Shown piece by piece: positions 1-7,132 of a DNA stretch of 8,548 nt; position 1 is the first letter of the stretch; the number at the start of each line of letters is the position of its first letter. Both the position numbers and the translations under genes were made by a program. The notes under the pieces were generated by a model. The model searched no databases, was not told the origin of the DNA, and was given only the letters and a program-made list of their open reading frames with translations. Source of the DNA: Bacteroidales bacterium (GTDB taxonomy: Bacteria; Bacteroidota; Bacteroidia; Bacteroidales; ML635J-15); assembly GCA_028696755.1 (NCBI GenBank), contig JAQVGK010000125.1, positions 1-8,548 of the forward strand, read 5' to 3'.

Positions 1-681
1 AGCCATTGTTTTAACCCTAACCTTTCCAACACCAAAGTTATTTTCATAATATGCCCCTACTCGCAAAAAATCTGTGTTGTATGTAAATCCATCGGATTGT
101 GAATATGATAAATTTAAAGTCTGGTTGAACTTATTAGCTACATGATTAAGAATTAAATCAGAATTTAGCGTATTAAAACTACCGTACGACAGGTCGAGAA
201 GAATTCCCGACTTATCTGGAATCTTACTTATAAAATTCACAGCACCAGTCAAAGCATTTGCCCCAAAGATTCTCGAGCCAGGACCATAAACAACCTCAAC
301 AGCTTCGAGTCCTGAATTGTTTATTGGCAGGTTAAGACTATGATGTCCAGTTTGTGGATCGCTTAAATTTATACCATTAATCAGAATCATTGTCTGATCA
401 AAAGTTCCACCTCTCACGCTAATATCCGCTTGAACAGAAGAAAATGATCGTTGACGAATGTCAACTGCCGAATAATCTTTAAGGACTGAACTAATGTCAA
501 CATCCTTAACAAACAGCATTGTATTTTTATCAAGAATCTGGAGAGGCAGTAACATTTGTGATTCAGAGATATTGGTACGAGCCGAATTTATCACAACTTC
601 TTTCAAAATCACAGTGTCGGATTGAGTGTAAGCAGCAACGCCTGCAACAACAAGACATATTATGATTACAATTTTCTTCAT
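1..681 (-). CDS. TonB-dependent outer-membrane receptor, N-terminal part (cut by window edge)
   Basis: These are the first 227 codons of a TonB-dependent receptor; the frame is still open at base 1, so most of the 22-stranded barrel lies outside the window. Such proteins import a scarce ligand across the outer membrane using TonB/ExbBD energy. The ATG at 681 gives a signal peptide (MKKIVIIICLVVAGVAAYTQ). A TonB-box-like stretch, DTVILKEVVINSAR, follows at residues 22-35. The plug domain runs from about 40 to 155 and includes VRGGTFDQTMILINGINLSD (89-108), DPQTGHHSLNLPI (108-120), VEVVYGPGS (128-136) and GANALTGAVNFISK (140-153). The first barrel strands follow. The mature protein starts directly at the TonB box and plug, with no carboxypeptidase-like N-terminal extension, so it resembles BtuB/FepA-like receptors more than SusC. 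No SusD-like gene is visible. The ligand cannot be inferred. It is divergent from the 818-1678 gene. Confidence 0.94.
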   Translation of the reverse strand, partial: MKKIVIIICLVVAGVAAYTQSDTVILKEVVINSARTNISESQMLLPLQILDKNTMLFVKDVDISSVLKDYSAVDIRQRSFSSVQADISVRGGTFDQTMILINGINLSDPQTGHHSLNLPINNSGLEAVEVVYGPGSRIFGANALTGAVNFISKIPDKSGILLDLSYGSFNTLNSDLILNHVANKFNQTLNLSYSQSDGFTYNTDFLRVGAYYENNFGVGKVRVKTMA

Positions 682-700
682 TTCCGAAAAATTTTTGCAA

Positions 701-722
701 AAGTCGCATTAAAAACCGACTT
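701..722. repeat. 6-bp inverted repeat in the receptor gene leader
   Basis: AAGTCG (701-706) and CGACTT (717-722) are perfect inverted copies separated by 10 bases. They lie about 20-40 bases upstream of the receptor start codon and just downstream of its candidate -7 element. This could be an operator half-site pair or a small leader hairpin. A 6-bp arm is short enough to be chance. Confidence 0.3.
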
Positions 723-751
723 AAAGCATAATTTTTTGAACATTTATACAA
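723..751 (-). promoter_or_regulatory. Candidate Bacteroidota promoter for the TonB-dependent receptor
   Basis: On the minus strand, TTG (751-749) is followed after 18 bases by TATGCTTT (730-723), which matches the Bacteroidota -7 consensus TAnnTTTG at seven of eight positions. Transcription would begin near 716 and give a leader of about 35 bases. This is a pattern match only. Confidence 0.35.
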
Positions 752-769
752 GTTCTTGATTTAATTTCG

Positions 770-797
770 TTTGGATAATGCATTTATATTATTTTTG
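770..797 (+). promoter_or_regulatory. Candidate Bacteroidota promoter for the 818-1678 gene
   Basis: TTTG at 770-773 and TATTTTTG at 790-797 match the -33 (TTTG) and -7 (TAnnTTTG) consensus exactly. The 16-base spacer is slightly shorter than usual. Predicted transcription starts near 804, leaving a leader of about 14 bases before the ATG at 818. No Shine-Dalgarno sequence is visible, as is common in this phylum. Confidence 0.42.
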
Positions 798-817
798 GAA
801 CGAATTTTAATATTGAA

Positions 818-1678
818 ATGAGACTTGCATCAGTAATAATTTTTCTTTGCCTTTCACTATTTACAATGGCACAAACGGATGATGGGAACAACACTCCTAG
901 TCCAAAGCGCAAATATGCTCTTTCCGATTTTCGCATTGCCTATACTGGTACACTTTACAATTACAATTCTGTTTATCTCAGTCATGCTCACGATTTATGG
1001 GATTTTACAGCACCAGACTGGACTAATTGTGATTCGTTGATGGAACACGACAATCGCTCGGAGATTTATGCTGGCTTTACATTTCGAAAACAAATATTTA
1101 GTAACGAATCGTATTTTTACGGAAATATAAACTTTGGAATTATTGCAAGTACTGGTGGCAGAATAAAAGCTGGATACAAACATGATTATTTTGCTCATTA
1201 CGATTCTGCACTTATCGAATCGGAAATTGTAACAAATCTAGACACTTTGATACGTTTTCAGAACGATTATGTTTACAAGTCCACCGATCTTGGTTTTGAC
1301 ATTTCTTATACTATAAGTTCACCGCCGAAATATATTTTCAGAGCTGAGACAGGTGTTGGATTTGCCGGATTAACTAGCATTTCTGGTAGCGTTAGCTTTA
1401 CCGACACCTATTCGATAAGCGGTAAATACCGCGATCAGTATAATCGCAGCCAAAGTTTTACCTATATCGAAACTGAAACTGCTCAAATCCAGCCAAAATC
1501 GCAAATAGTTTTACGTACCTACATCCCGATTATAATGACATACAGTCCAGGAAGAAGCAAAAAGTTTGCAATTACAACATCTTTCATGGGAGGACTGGAT
1601 TTCCAAAAACCAAAAGGAGGAAATTTCTATTCTTACCCATTTTTTTCGGTTAGTGCAGGGCTTAGGTGGAGGATTTAG
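818..1678 (+). CDS. Secreted protein, probable outer-membrane beta-barrel (unknown function)
   Basis: This 286-aa protein has a clear signal peptide, MRLASVIIFLCLSLFTMAQ, with cleavage expected before TDDG. The remainder has no internal hydrophobic helix. It is rich in alternating aromatic/polar stretches such as YFYGNINFGIIASTGGRIKAG, read from about residues 98 to 119, and FRAETGVGFAGLTSISGSVS (about 170-190). It ends in FFSVSAGLRWRI, an amphipathic terminal strand of the kind that closes outer-membrane barrels, although the last residue is Ile rather than Phe. No named family was recognised; an outer-membrane beta-barrel or porin-like fold is inferred from pattern alone. It is divergent from the TonB-dependent receptor across 136 bp, so the two may share regulation. 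It converges on the metallo-hydrolase gene. The ATG at 818 starts directly before the basic residue and hydrophobic core of the signal peptide. Confidence 0.75.
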   Translation: MRLASVIIFLCLSLFTMAQTDDGNNTPSPKRKYALSDFRIAYTGTLYNYNSVYLSHAHDLWDFTAPDWTNCDSLMEHDNRSEIYAGFTFRKQIFSNESYFYGNINFGIIASTGGRIKAGYKHDYFAHYDSALIESEIVTNLDTLIRFQNDYVYKSTDLGFDISYTISSPPKYIFRAETGVGFAGLTSISGSVSFTDTYSISGKYRDQYNRSQSFTYIETETAQIQPKSQIVLRTYIPIIMTYSPGRSKKFAITTSFMGGLDFQKPKGGNFYSYPFFSVSAGLRWRI

Positions 1679-1679
1679 A

Positions 1680-1724
1680 AGTGCCTAGAGTACTTGGAGT
1701 GCCTAGAGTGCCTAAAGTACTTGC
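1680..1724. repeat. Five tandem copies of a 9-bp unit between convergent genes
   Basis: Five head-to-tail nonamers begin two bases after the stop codon of the upstream gene: AGTGCCTAG (1680), AGTACTTGG (1689), AGTGCCTAG (1698), AGTGCCTAA (1707) and AGTACTTGC (1716). All begin AGT, and the consensus is AGTgCcTaG. Units 2 and 5 share the AGTACTT variant; the last overlaps the palindrome AAGTACTT. AGTACTT (1689-1695) and AAGTACT (1715-1721) could also pair across 19 bases. The array fills most of the 68-bp gap between two convergent genes. No T-run follows, so it is not an ordinary terminator. Confidence 0.85.
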
Positions 1725-1746
1725 TGCTGGGAATAAAATCTCTAAA

Positions 1747-2457
1747 CTATGGTGCGCAGGTTTTTTTCTTTTTACGCTTAAAATTATTTTCGAGCAAGTT
1801 CCTGCTAATTGAACGTCCATGTGAGGGTAGGTATAATCTGCATTCAGTTGTCAACAACATTTGCCAACTTTTTATCAAGAGATTTGTATCATCTGCAAAA
1901 GGTGGAAATGCTGAAAACGGGAAAATTCCGAATAAAGTATCTCCAACAATTGCAATATCATCATCTACAATAATACAAATTGAACCGCAGCTATGTCCTG
2001 GGGTATGAATGATTTTGATATTACATTCTAAAAAAGGTATTGTGTTATCTTCAATTATTTCATTAGCAACACATGGCTCATAATTAATACGTGATATCCG
2101 TTTCTTTTGCAAAAATCGCATCAGAGGACGTGTAATAAAATTAGTTCCGGCAGGCGACACAGTAACACCTTCTGCCAGAAAACCTGTTTCATAGGCATGA
2201 ATCAGCACTTTAACGTTAAAATGTTTTTGAAAAAATGCAGCATTAGCTGTATGATCAAAATGAGAATGAGTTAAAATCAAAAAATCCAGATTGTTCACTT
2301 GCAGTTTTTCTAAGCGCTTTAAAATTTTGCTTCTCACAAATGAAACTGATGAATCTACTAAGATATTTTTACTCTCAGATTTAATTAAGTAACAAGCACT
2401 TCTGCCTCCGACAATTCTTATAATTTGTGATCCACCAACTGATAAAAAGCTTTTCAT
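1747..2457 (-). CDS. Metallo-beta-lactamase-fold hydrolase (cytosolic)
   Basis: This 236-aa protein has the full metal-binding set of the metallo-beta-lactamase superfamily: THSHFDH (residues 63-69; H64, H66, D68, H69), H155 in HTPGHSCGS, D173 in VGDTLF and H213 in LPSHGRS. It should bind two metal ions, usually zinc, and resembles glyoxalase II-like hydrolases; the substrate cannot be told. No signal peptide is present. The start is placed at the ATG at 2457. A longer frame would begin at TTG 2481 and overlap the upstream gene by 17 bases, whereas ATG 2457 lies 7 bases after its stop and has GGAAGAA about 10 bases upstream. The C-terminus is unusually basic (KRKKKKTCAP). It is the last gene of a three-gene operon with the GldN-like and SUMF1 proteins, so it may be co-expressed with an envelope complex while acting in the cytosol. 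Confidence 0.92.
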   Translation of the reverse strand: MKSFLSVGGSQIIRIVGGRSACYLIKSESKNILVDSSVSFVRSKILKRLEKLQVNNLDFLILTHSHFDHTANAAFFQKHFNVKVLIHAYETGFLAEGVTVSPAGTNFITRPLMRFLQKKRISRINYEPCVANEIIEDNTIPFLECNIKIIHTPGHSCGSICIIVDDDIAIVGDTLFGIFPFSAFPPFADDTNLLIKSWQMLLTTECRLYLPSHGRSISRNLLENNFKRKKKKTCAP

Positions 2458-2464
2458 GCTGATA

Positions 2465-3466
2465 TTATTCTTCCAATGCAAAACTACTCAAAAGCATATC
2501 GTGTTCGGTTTCGATCAGGCTAATTTTAAACTCTTCTGATTTTTGTAATTGGTCGTTGCTCAATTTTCCATTTTTAACAATTTCGTCGGCATGGTTGGTC
2601 GAAAGCTTAAACCCATTATGTGTCGCACCAATATCAACAATATGCTTGCAATAAGAGTCAAAATAAAATGCATCCGACATATTCTTTAATAAATCTGTGG
2701 ACTTATCCTTAGCACACTCAAATTTTGCAATATATTTTATAAGACTGGGAAAATAAAACCAATTGTCGCTTAAAACTTTTTCTGTTTTTAAATCCTTTAC
2801 AACAGGGCAGATAAATATCACCCTCGATTCCATGGCTTGTGTCTTCAAATCAAAAACGTTTTCCTCGGTAAACTTAAATGCAATAATTTTCTTATTGTCT
2901 GCAGTCTCTATGTTTGATTTCGATGCAGCATAACTTTTAAAGACTTCATAAACTTTAAAATCGTCCAAATCTTTATTTTCGCAAATCATTTTAAGAAATG
3001 CTTCATCATCAAGAACTCCAATATTCTCATCAGGAAAAACAACGCATACTACTTTCTTTGAAAACTGAATGTCGTTTTCATAAATTTTACGATAATCGTA
3101 AAAACCATCGCTGTTTCGCTGCGGAATAAAACTGCACGATTCAAGAAGGCGAATTGATTCATCCTTTGGCAAATCGGGGTAAAGCTGTGTAAATGTAAAA
3201 TTGTTCTGATAATCTCGTTTTAGAATCAGATTGCCTTTTTTATCATAGATACTCCAAATACCTGTTCGCTGATTATTGGCATAGCTTCCCTCCGACTTTA
3301 AAGTTTCGTCAGGATAAAACGACTGGTACTTACCGTTAAGCATTCCGTTCTCGGTGTAAAAACTCGCCGAATAACTACCACTTTTTATCTTTTTAAGTTC
3401 AGCTGCCTCTAAATTGGAAACTAAAAACAGACAGATTATTGCGATTGTATAATTTTGAATTCTCAT
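2465..3466 (-). CDS. Exported MORN_2-repeat protein with GldN/PorN-like domain
   Basis: This 333-aa protein starts with a signal peptide (MRIQNYTIAIICLFLVSNLEA, cleavage near residue 21). Residues 28-86 form two to three MORN_2/YwqK-like repeats, seen in GMLNGKYQSFYPDETLKSEG (41-60) and RTGIWSIYDKKGNLILK (67-83). From about residue 120 the protein resembles GldN/PorN, a periplasmic subunit of the type IX secretion ring: NDIQFSKKVVCVV (131-143), like the family's D-V-x-W-x-K-x-x-W-x-I pattern; SRVIFICPVV (214-223), like its R-x-x-GICPV; NWFYFPSLIKYIAKFE (235-250), like its FWVxYPxxRxxL; and a terminal ETEHDMLLSSF (319-329), like the family's FEHDMW ending. The GldN match is from memory of the family and divergent, with most tryptophans replaced by smaller or aliphatic residues. 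The ATG lies 5 bases after the stop of the SUMF1 gene. An alternative is a generic MORN_2 lipoprotein-like envelope protein. Confidence 0.72.
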   Translation of the reverse strand: MRIQNYTIAIICLFLVSNLEAAELKKIKSGSYSASFYTENGMLNGKYQSFYPDETLKSEGSYANNQRTGIWSIYDKKGNLILKRDYQNNFTFTQLYPDLPKDESIRLLESCSFIPQRNSDGFYDYRKIYENDIQFSKKVVCVVFPDENIGVLDDEAFLKMICENKDLDDFKVYEVFKSYAASKSNIETADNKKIIAFKFTEENVFDLKTQAMESRVIFICPVVKDLKTEKVLSDNWFYFPSLIKYIAKFECAKDKSTDLLKNMSDAFYFDSYCKHIVDIGATHNGFKLSTNHADEIVKNGKLSNDQLQKSEEFKISLIETEHDMLLSSFALEE

Positions 3467-3471
3467 AACAA

Positions 3472-4263
3472 TTAAAAAATAAAATATTTCATATACTCTT
3501 CATTTCTCTCTACTGGAACTCTAACGATCCGGAAGGCTACATAGCTTGCGCCTTTATCGTATAGCAGACAATAGTAATGATTTAGCTTGATTTTAGGTTT
3601 GAATTTATAGTTATCACCTATAATTCTTTTTCTTTTTTCTGTTTCCCCAATATTATTTTTGTGAGCATGAGCAATATCAAAACTAAAACGTACATAGTCA
3701 AAATACATTTTTGCATCTGAAACAGACCCTCCCATACTACTATACAACAAATCAGAGTATGTTTTAGATAAATCATTCTCAATCTTCATTTCCTCAAAAT
3801 AGCTATATGCCGATATCCATTCCGATGTTAATGGCAAACGATAGTAATAAGAAATCGATTCGCTTTTTTGTTCTATTTTTGCTCTCCATTCACAATAAGC
3901 CAAAGCATCTTCCCACGAAATTCCAAGAACAGGATAATTCTCAAATTTGCTATCCGATAAATAACTAGTATACCTATCTTCACAAAAAGTAATTGAAGAA
4001 TCGGGCAACATTTTAAGATAATAACTTTCGGAAGAGTCACTCTTTACAGCTTCTAAAAACATTTTATACTCGCCTAAAGTTATAAAATGGCTCATTTCGA
4101 TTTCGGGCACAGTATCGATGTACAACATTTCGTAATCGCTGTATTTCAGCAAATCGAGGCTTTGGTGTGGAATGTGATAAAATTCTCTATTCTGTGCCAT
4201 CATCTGAAAAGATAATAAAAATGCCAGACACAGAAAAATCAACGATGTAAATATTTTTGTCAT
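3472..4263 (-). CDS. Exported SUMF1/FGE-fold protein, GldK/GldJ-like
   Basis: This 263-aa protein has a signal peptide (MTKIFTSLIFLCLAFLLSFQ, then MMAQ, cleavage near 24) and a formylglycine-generating-enzyme (SUMF1) fold. Diagnostic blocks are HFITLGEYKMFLEAV (59-73), YPVLGISWEDALAYCEWRAK (110-129), YRLPLTSEW (141-149) and YVAFRIVRVP (241-250). The usual RGGSW block is not visible and only C231 lies near the C-terminal region, so oxidase activity is unlikely; a structural role, as in GldK/GldJ of the gliding/type IX secretion system, is more plausible. Unlike GldK it shows no lipobox cysteine after the signal peptide. The start is placed at ATG 4263; a longer frame would start at TTG 4281 and add six residues before the signal peptide. 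It is the first gene of an operon, 5 bases ahead of the GldN-like gene, and divergent from clpB. Confidence 0.8.
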   Translation of the reverse strand: MTKIFTSLIFLCLAFLLSFQMMAQNREFYHIPHQSLDLLKYSDYEMLYIDTVPEIEMSHFITLGEYKMFLEAVKSDSSESYYLKMLPDSSITFCEDRYTSYLSDSKFENYPVLGISWEDALAYCEWRAKIEQKSESISYYYRLPLTSEWISAYSYFEEMKIENDLSKTYSDLLYSSMGGSVSDAKMYFDYVRFSFDIAHAHKNNIGETEKRKRIIGDNYKFKPKIKLNHYYCLLYDKGASYVAFRIVRVPVERNEEYMKYFIF

Positions 4264-4379
4264 AAATATGTGAATTTTCAATACTTAAAAAATTACTAAC
4301 GGTAATGATATAGATTTATTTTGTAAAAGGAAAGGAAATGATTGTATGAAAGTGATTTTTGGGATTTATACCAGATAAC

Positions 4380-4429
4380 AAAATGCCAATTTGTCCTAAA
4401 AACCAGAGCTTAAAATGCCAAAATGTCCT
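4380..4429. promoter_or_regulatory. Pair of 18-bp direct repeats upstream of clpB (candidate operator)
   Basis: AAAATGCCAATTTGTCCT (4380-4397) and AAAATGCCAAAATGTCCT (4412-4429) match at 16 of 18 positions. Their starts are 32 bp apart, about three helical turns, which would place a bound protein on the same face of the DNA. They sit 56-105 bp upstream of the clpB start and also upstream of the divergent SUMF1 operon. They do not match the CIRCE element bound by HrcA. A heat-shock or stress regulator site is inference from position. Confidence 0.5.
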
Positions 4430-4446
4430 GATTTTGCAAATGGTTT

Positions 4447-4459
4447 GTTAATTGTTAAC
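4447..4459. promoter_or_regulatory. Short inverted repeat in the clpB promoter region
   Basis: GTTAA (4447-4451) and TTAAC (4455-4459) are perfect inverted copies around TTG. The element lies 26 bp before the clpB ATG, between the direct repeats and the start codon, where a promoter or operator is expected. No full TAnnTTTG element is visible; the closest, AATATTTG (4473-4480), is too close to the ATG unless the transcript is nearly leaderless. Confidence 0.3.
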
Positions 4460-4484
4460 CTCAAATTGAAAAAATATTTGTACT

Positions 4485-7058
4485 ATGAATTTGAATGATT
4501 ACACAGTTAAAGCACAGAAAGTAATTGAAGGTTCTGTGATTAAAGCAAAGGAAAACGGCAACCAAGCTATAGAGCCTGGACATTTGCTATTAGCTCTACT
4601 GGACGACAGCGATAATATCATTAACATTGTTTTATCAAAACTGGAAATCGATAAGCGCAATTTTGAGTCGGCAGCATTAAGCATCACCAGCTCCTACCCT
4701 AAAGTTGAAGGTGGAGATCCATATCTATCATCAAAAATGCAGGATGTTTTGCAGAATGCTCAGAAGGCTAAAAACTCAATGAGCGATAAATTTGTATCAG
4801 TCGAGCACTTAATATTAGCCTTGTCTGAATCTAAAGAAACCATTGGTCAAATGATGCGCGATGCCGGAATCAAACAAGAATTTGTAAAAAAAGCAATTAG
4901 CGATTTGCGAAAAGGTTCAAAAGTTAACTCTCAGTCGGCCGAAGAAAGCTATGATGCTCTTAACAGATATGCAATAAACTTAAACGATAGGGCTCAAAAC
5001 GGGAAACTCGATCCGGTAATTGGTCGTGACGACGAAATCAGGCGTGTTTTACAGATTTTATCCCGCAGAACTAAAAACAACCCTCTGCTTATTGGCGAAC
5101 CCGGAGTTGGAAAAACTGCCATTGCCGAAGGACTAGCTCACCGAATCATCAAAGGTGATGTTCCCGAAACTTTAAAATCTAAACAAATCTTCTCGCTGGA
5201 CATGGGTCTGCTAATTGCGGGGGCAAAATATCAGGGCGAATTCGAAGAAAGGTTAAAATCGGTAATCAAAGAAGTTGTTGCCGCCGAAGGAGAAATCATA
5301 CTGTTTATTGATGAAATTCACACCCTTGTTGGAGCAGGAAAAACACAAGGAGCAATGGATGCTGCAAATATACTTAAACCAGCTCTGGCTCGAGGAGAAC
5401 TTCGTGCAATAGGAGCAACAACCCTAAACGAATATCAAAAATATTTTGAACAAGACAAAGCTCTCGAGCGAAGATTTCAGTCGGTAATAATTGACGAACC
5501 CGATGTGCCTAGTGCAGTTTCAATTTTAAGAGGATTAAAGGAAAGATACGAATCTCACCATAAAGTAAGAATTCTTGACGAGGCAATTGTTGCAGCAGTA
5601 GAACTTTCGCATAGATATATCACCGAGAGATTTTTACCTGATAAAGCTATTGACCTAATTGACGAGGCTGCATCCAAACTTAGACTTGAAGTAAACTCTG
5701 TTCCCGAAGAAATAGACGTTCTTAATCGGAAAATCCAGCAACTGGAAATTGAAAAGGAGGCAATAAAGCGTGAAAAAGACTTGAAAAAAGTAGAAGATAT
5801 TCAGAAGCAATTATCAAACATTCAGGAAGAACGCAATTCTCTTACGGCAAAATGGAAACAGGAAAAGGCTATTGTTGACAAAATTCTGGCAGAAAAGCAA
5901 AATATCGAAAACTACAAACTGCAAGCAGAACAAGCAGAGCGAAGTGGTGATTATGGAAGAGTAGCTGAATTTCGCTATGGAAAAATCAACGAAAGCGAAA
6001 GGAATATAGAAGAACTTAAGAAAAAACTAAACGAAATTCAGGGCGATCACGCACTCGTTGACGAAGTTGTTGGTGCCGATGACATTGCAGATATTGTAAG
6101 TCGCTGGACTGGAATTCCTGTAAGCAGAATGATTTTAAGTGAGCGCGAAAAGCTAATGCATTTGGAAGACGAGCTACATAAACGAGTAATCGGACAAGAA
6201 GATGCAATAATCGCTGTATCTGATGCTGTCCGTCGTTCTCGTGCAGGTTTGCAGGACGAAGGTAAACCAATCGGATCATTTATTTTTCTTGGTTCTACTG
6301 GCGTTGGCAAAACCGAGTTGGCAAAAGCACTTGCCGAGTTTATGTTCGACGACGAAAACATGATGACCAGAATTGATATGAGCGAATATCAGGAAAAACA
6401 TAGTGTTTCCCGACTTGTTGGAGCTCCTCCCGGATACGTAGGTTATGACGAAGGCGGTCAGCTTACCGAAGCTGTTCGTCGCAAACCATATTCCGTTGTA
6501 TTACTTGATGAAATAGAAAAAGCTCATCCTGATGTCTTTAACATTCTGCTTCAAGTTCTTGACGATGGAAGACTTACCGATAACAAAGGAAGAACAGTAA
6601 ACTTCAAGAACACAATTATCATAATGACTTCTAACATTGGATCGCAGTTTATTCAAGAGCAAATCAGCAGCAAAAAAACCGACTGGTTTAAAACCGAAGA
6701 TCAAGTTCTGAATGCCCTAAAAGCACATGTTCGTCCCGAATTTTTAAACAGAATCGACGAAGTAATCATGTTCCGACCACTAAACGAAGAGCAAATCAAC
6801 GGAATAGTAAGACTTCAGCTTAAAAATCTCGAGAGCAAGCTTGCAAGTGCAGGATATAGTTTATCAATTAGTGACGAAGCAATTTATCTAGCAGGAAAAC
6901 TTTCATACGATCCGAATTATGGAGCACGACCAGTTAAACGATTTATCCAGAAAGAACTCGAGAACAGAATTGCAAAAATTATTATTGGAACCGAATCTCT
7001 TCAGAAGAATATTGAAATTGGCGTTGAAGCTGAAGGTTTGAAAATAAGTCTGACATAA
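4485..7058 (+). CDS. clpB: ClpB, ATP-dependent protein disaggregase
   Basis: This 857-aa protein is a complete ClpB of normal length, the hexameric cytosolic AAA+ machine that pulls polypeptides out of aggregates with DnaK/DnaJ/GrpE. Domains in order are the Clp N domain (1-145), NBD1 with Walker A GEPGVGKT (204-211), pore-loop tyrosine Y249, Walker B LFIDE (D276, E277) and arginine fingers R329/R330. A long coiled-coil middle domain follows (about 400-525) with the conserved [14 protein letters not shown] (488-501), then NBD2 with Walker A GSTGVGKT (603-610), pore loop GYVG (Y651), Walker B VVLLDE (D675, E676) and sensor-2 GAR (R815). The long middle domain and absence of a ClpP-binding IGF/IGL loop separate it from ClpA/ClpC. 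The ATG at 4485 gives the standard start [11 protein letters not shown]. No Shine-Dalgarno sequence is evident. It is divergent from the SUMF1 operon and ends at a terminator. Confidence 0.99.
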   Translation: MNLNDYTVKAQKVIEGSVIKAKENGNQAIEPGHLLLALLDDSDNIINIVLSKLEIDKRNFESAALSITSSYPKVEGGDPYLSSKMQDVLQNAQKAKNSMSDKFVSVEHLILALSESKETIGQMMRDAGIKQEFVKKAISDLRKGSKVNSQSAEESYDALNRYAINLNDRAQNGKLDPVIGRDDEIRRVLQILSRRTKNNPLLIGEPGVGKTAIAEGLAHRIIKGDVPETLKSKQIFSLDMGLLIAGAKYQGEFEERLKSVIKEVVAAEGEIILFIDEIHTLVGAGKTQGAMDAANILKPALARGELRAIGATTLNEYQKYFEQDKALERRFQSVIIDEPDVPSAVSILRGLKERYESHHKVRILDEAIVAAVELSHRYITERFLPDKAIDLIDEAASKLRLEVNSVPEEIDVLNRKIQQLEIEKEAIKREKDLKKVEDIQKQLSNIQEERNSLTAKWKQEKAIVDKILAEKQNIENYKLQAEQAERSGDYGRVAEFRYGKINESERNIEELKKKLNEIQGDHALVDEVVGADDIADIVSRWTGIPVSRMILSEREKLMHLEDELHKRVIGQEDAIIAVSDAVRRSRAGLQDEGKPIGSFIFLGSTGVGKTELAKALAEFMFDDENMMTRIDMSEYQEKHSVSRLVGAPPGYVGYDEGGQLTEAVRRKPYSVVLLDEIEKAHPDVFNILLQVLDDGRLTDNKGRTVNFKNTIIIMTSNIGSQFIQEQISSKKTDWFKTEDQVLNALKAHVRPEFLNRIDEVIMFRPLNEEQINGIVRLQLKNLESKLASAGYSLSISDEAIYLAGKLSYDPNYGARPVKRFIQKELENRIAKIIIGTESLQKNIEIGVEAEGLKISLT

Positions 7059-7077
7059 ACATAATCCCACAGAAACC

Positions 7078-7116
7078 AAAAAGGCGACCCGTTATATAGC
7101 TCGGATCGCCTTTTTT
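7078..7116. terminator. Bidirectional Rho-independent terminator after clpB
   Basis: AAGGCGACCCG (7081-7091) pairs with CGGATCGCCTT (7102-7112) with one C/A mismatch around a 10-base AT-rich loop. A-rich sequence precedes the stem and six T residues (7111-7116) follow. Read from the other strand, the same hairpin is also followed by a T-run, so it should end both clpB and the convergent DUF4476 gene. Confidence 0.9.
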
Positions 7117-7132
7117 CATGAAAGCTTCGTTA

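Noticed and set aside
563..751. 62-aa minus-strand reading frame
   Set aside because: It overlaps the start of the TonB-dependent receptor in another frame and is Cys/Arg-rich with no signal or domain; the receptor frame has clear plug motifs.
1694..2008. 104-aa plus-strand reading frame over the 9-bp repeats and hydrolase gene
   Set aside because: It begins within the repeat array and runs antisense to the metallo-hydrolase, whose metal-binding motifs show which strand is coding.
3472..4263. Active formylglycine-generating enzyme or sulfatase-maturing enzyme
   Set aside because: The RGGSW block and the paired C-terminal cysteines are not visible and no sulfatase gene is nearby; a structural SUMF1 protein fits better.
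4424..4438. Possible sigma-54 promoter (TGTCCT...TTGCA)
   Set aside because: The -24 GG is not intact and the spacing to the GC of the -12 element is one base short, so it does not fit the GG-N10-GC rule.
4473..4480. AATATTTG as the clpB -7 element
   Set aside because: It would place the transcription start at the ATG itself, giving a leaderless clpB mRNA; it matches only 7 of 8 consensus bases in very AT-rich DNA.
6016..6361. Two minus-strand reading frames of 87 and 104 aa
   Set aside because: Both are antisense shadows inside the NBD2 region of clpB.
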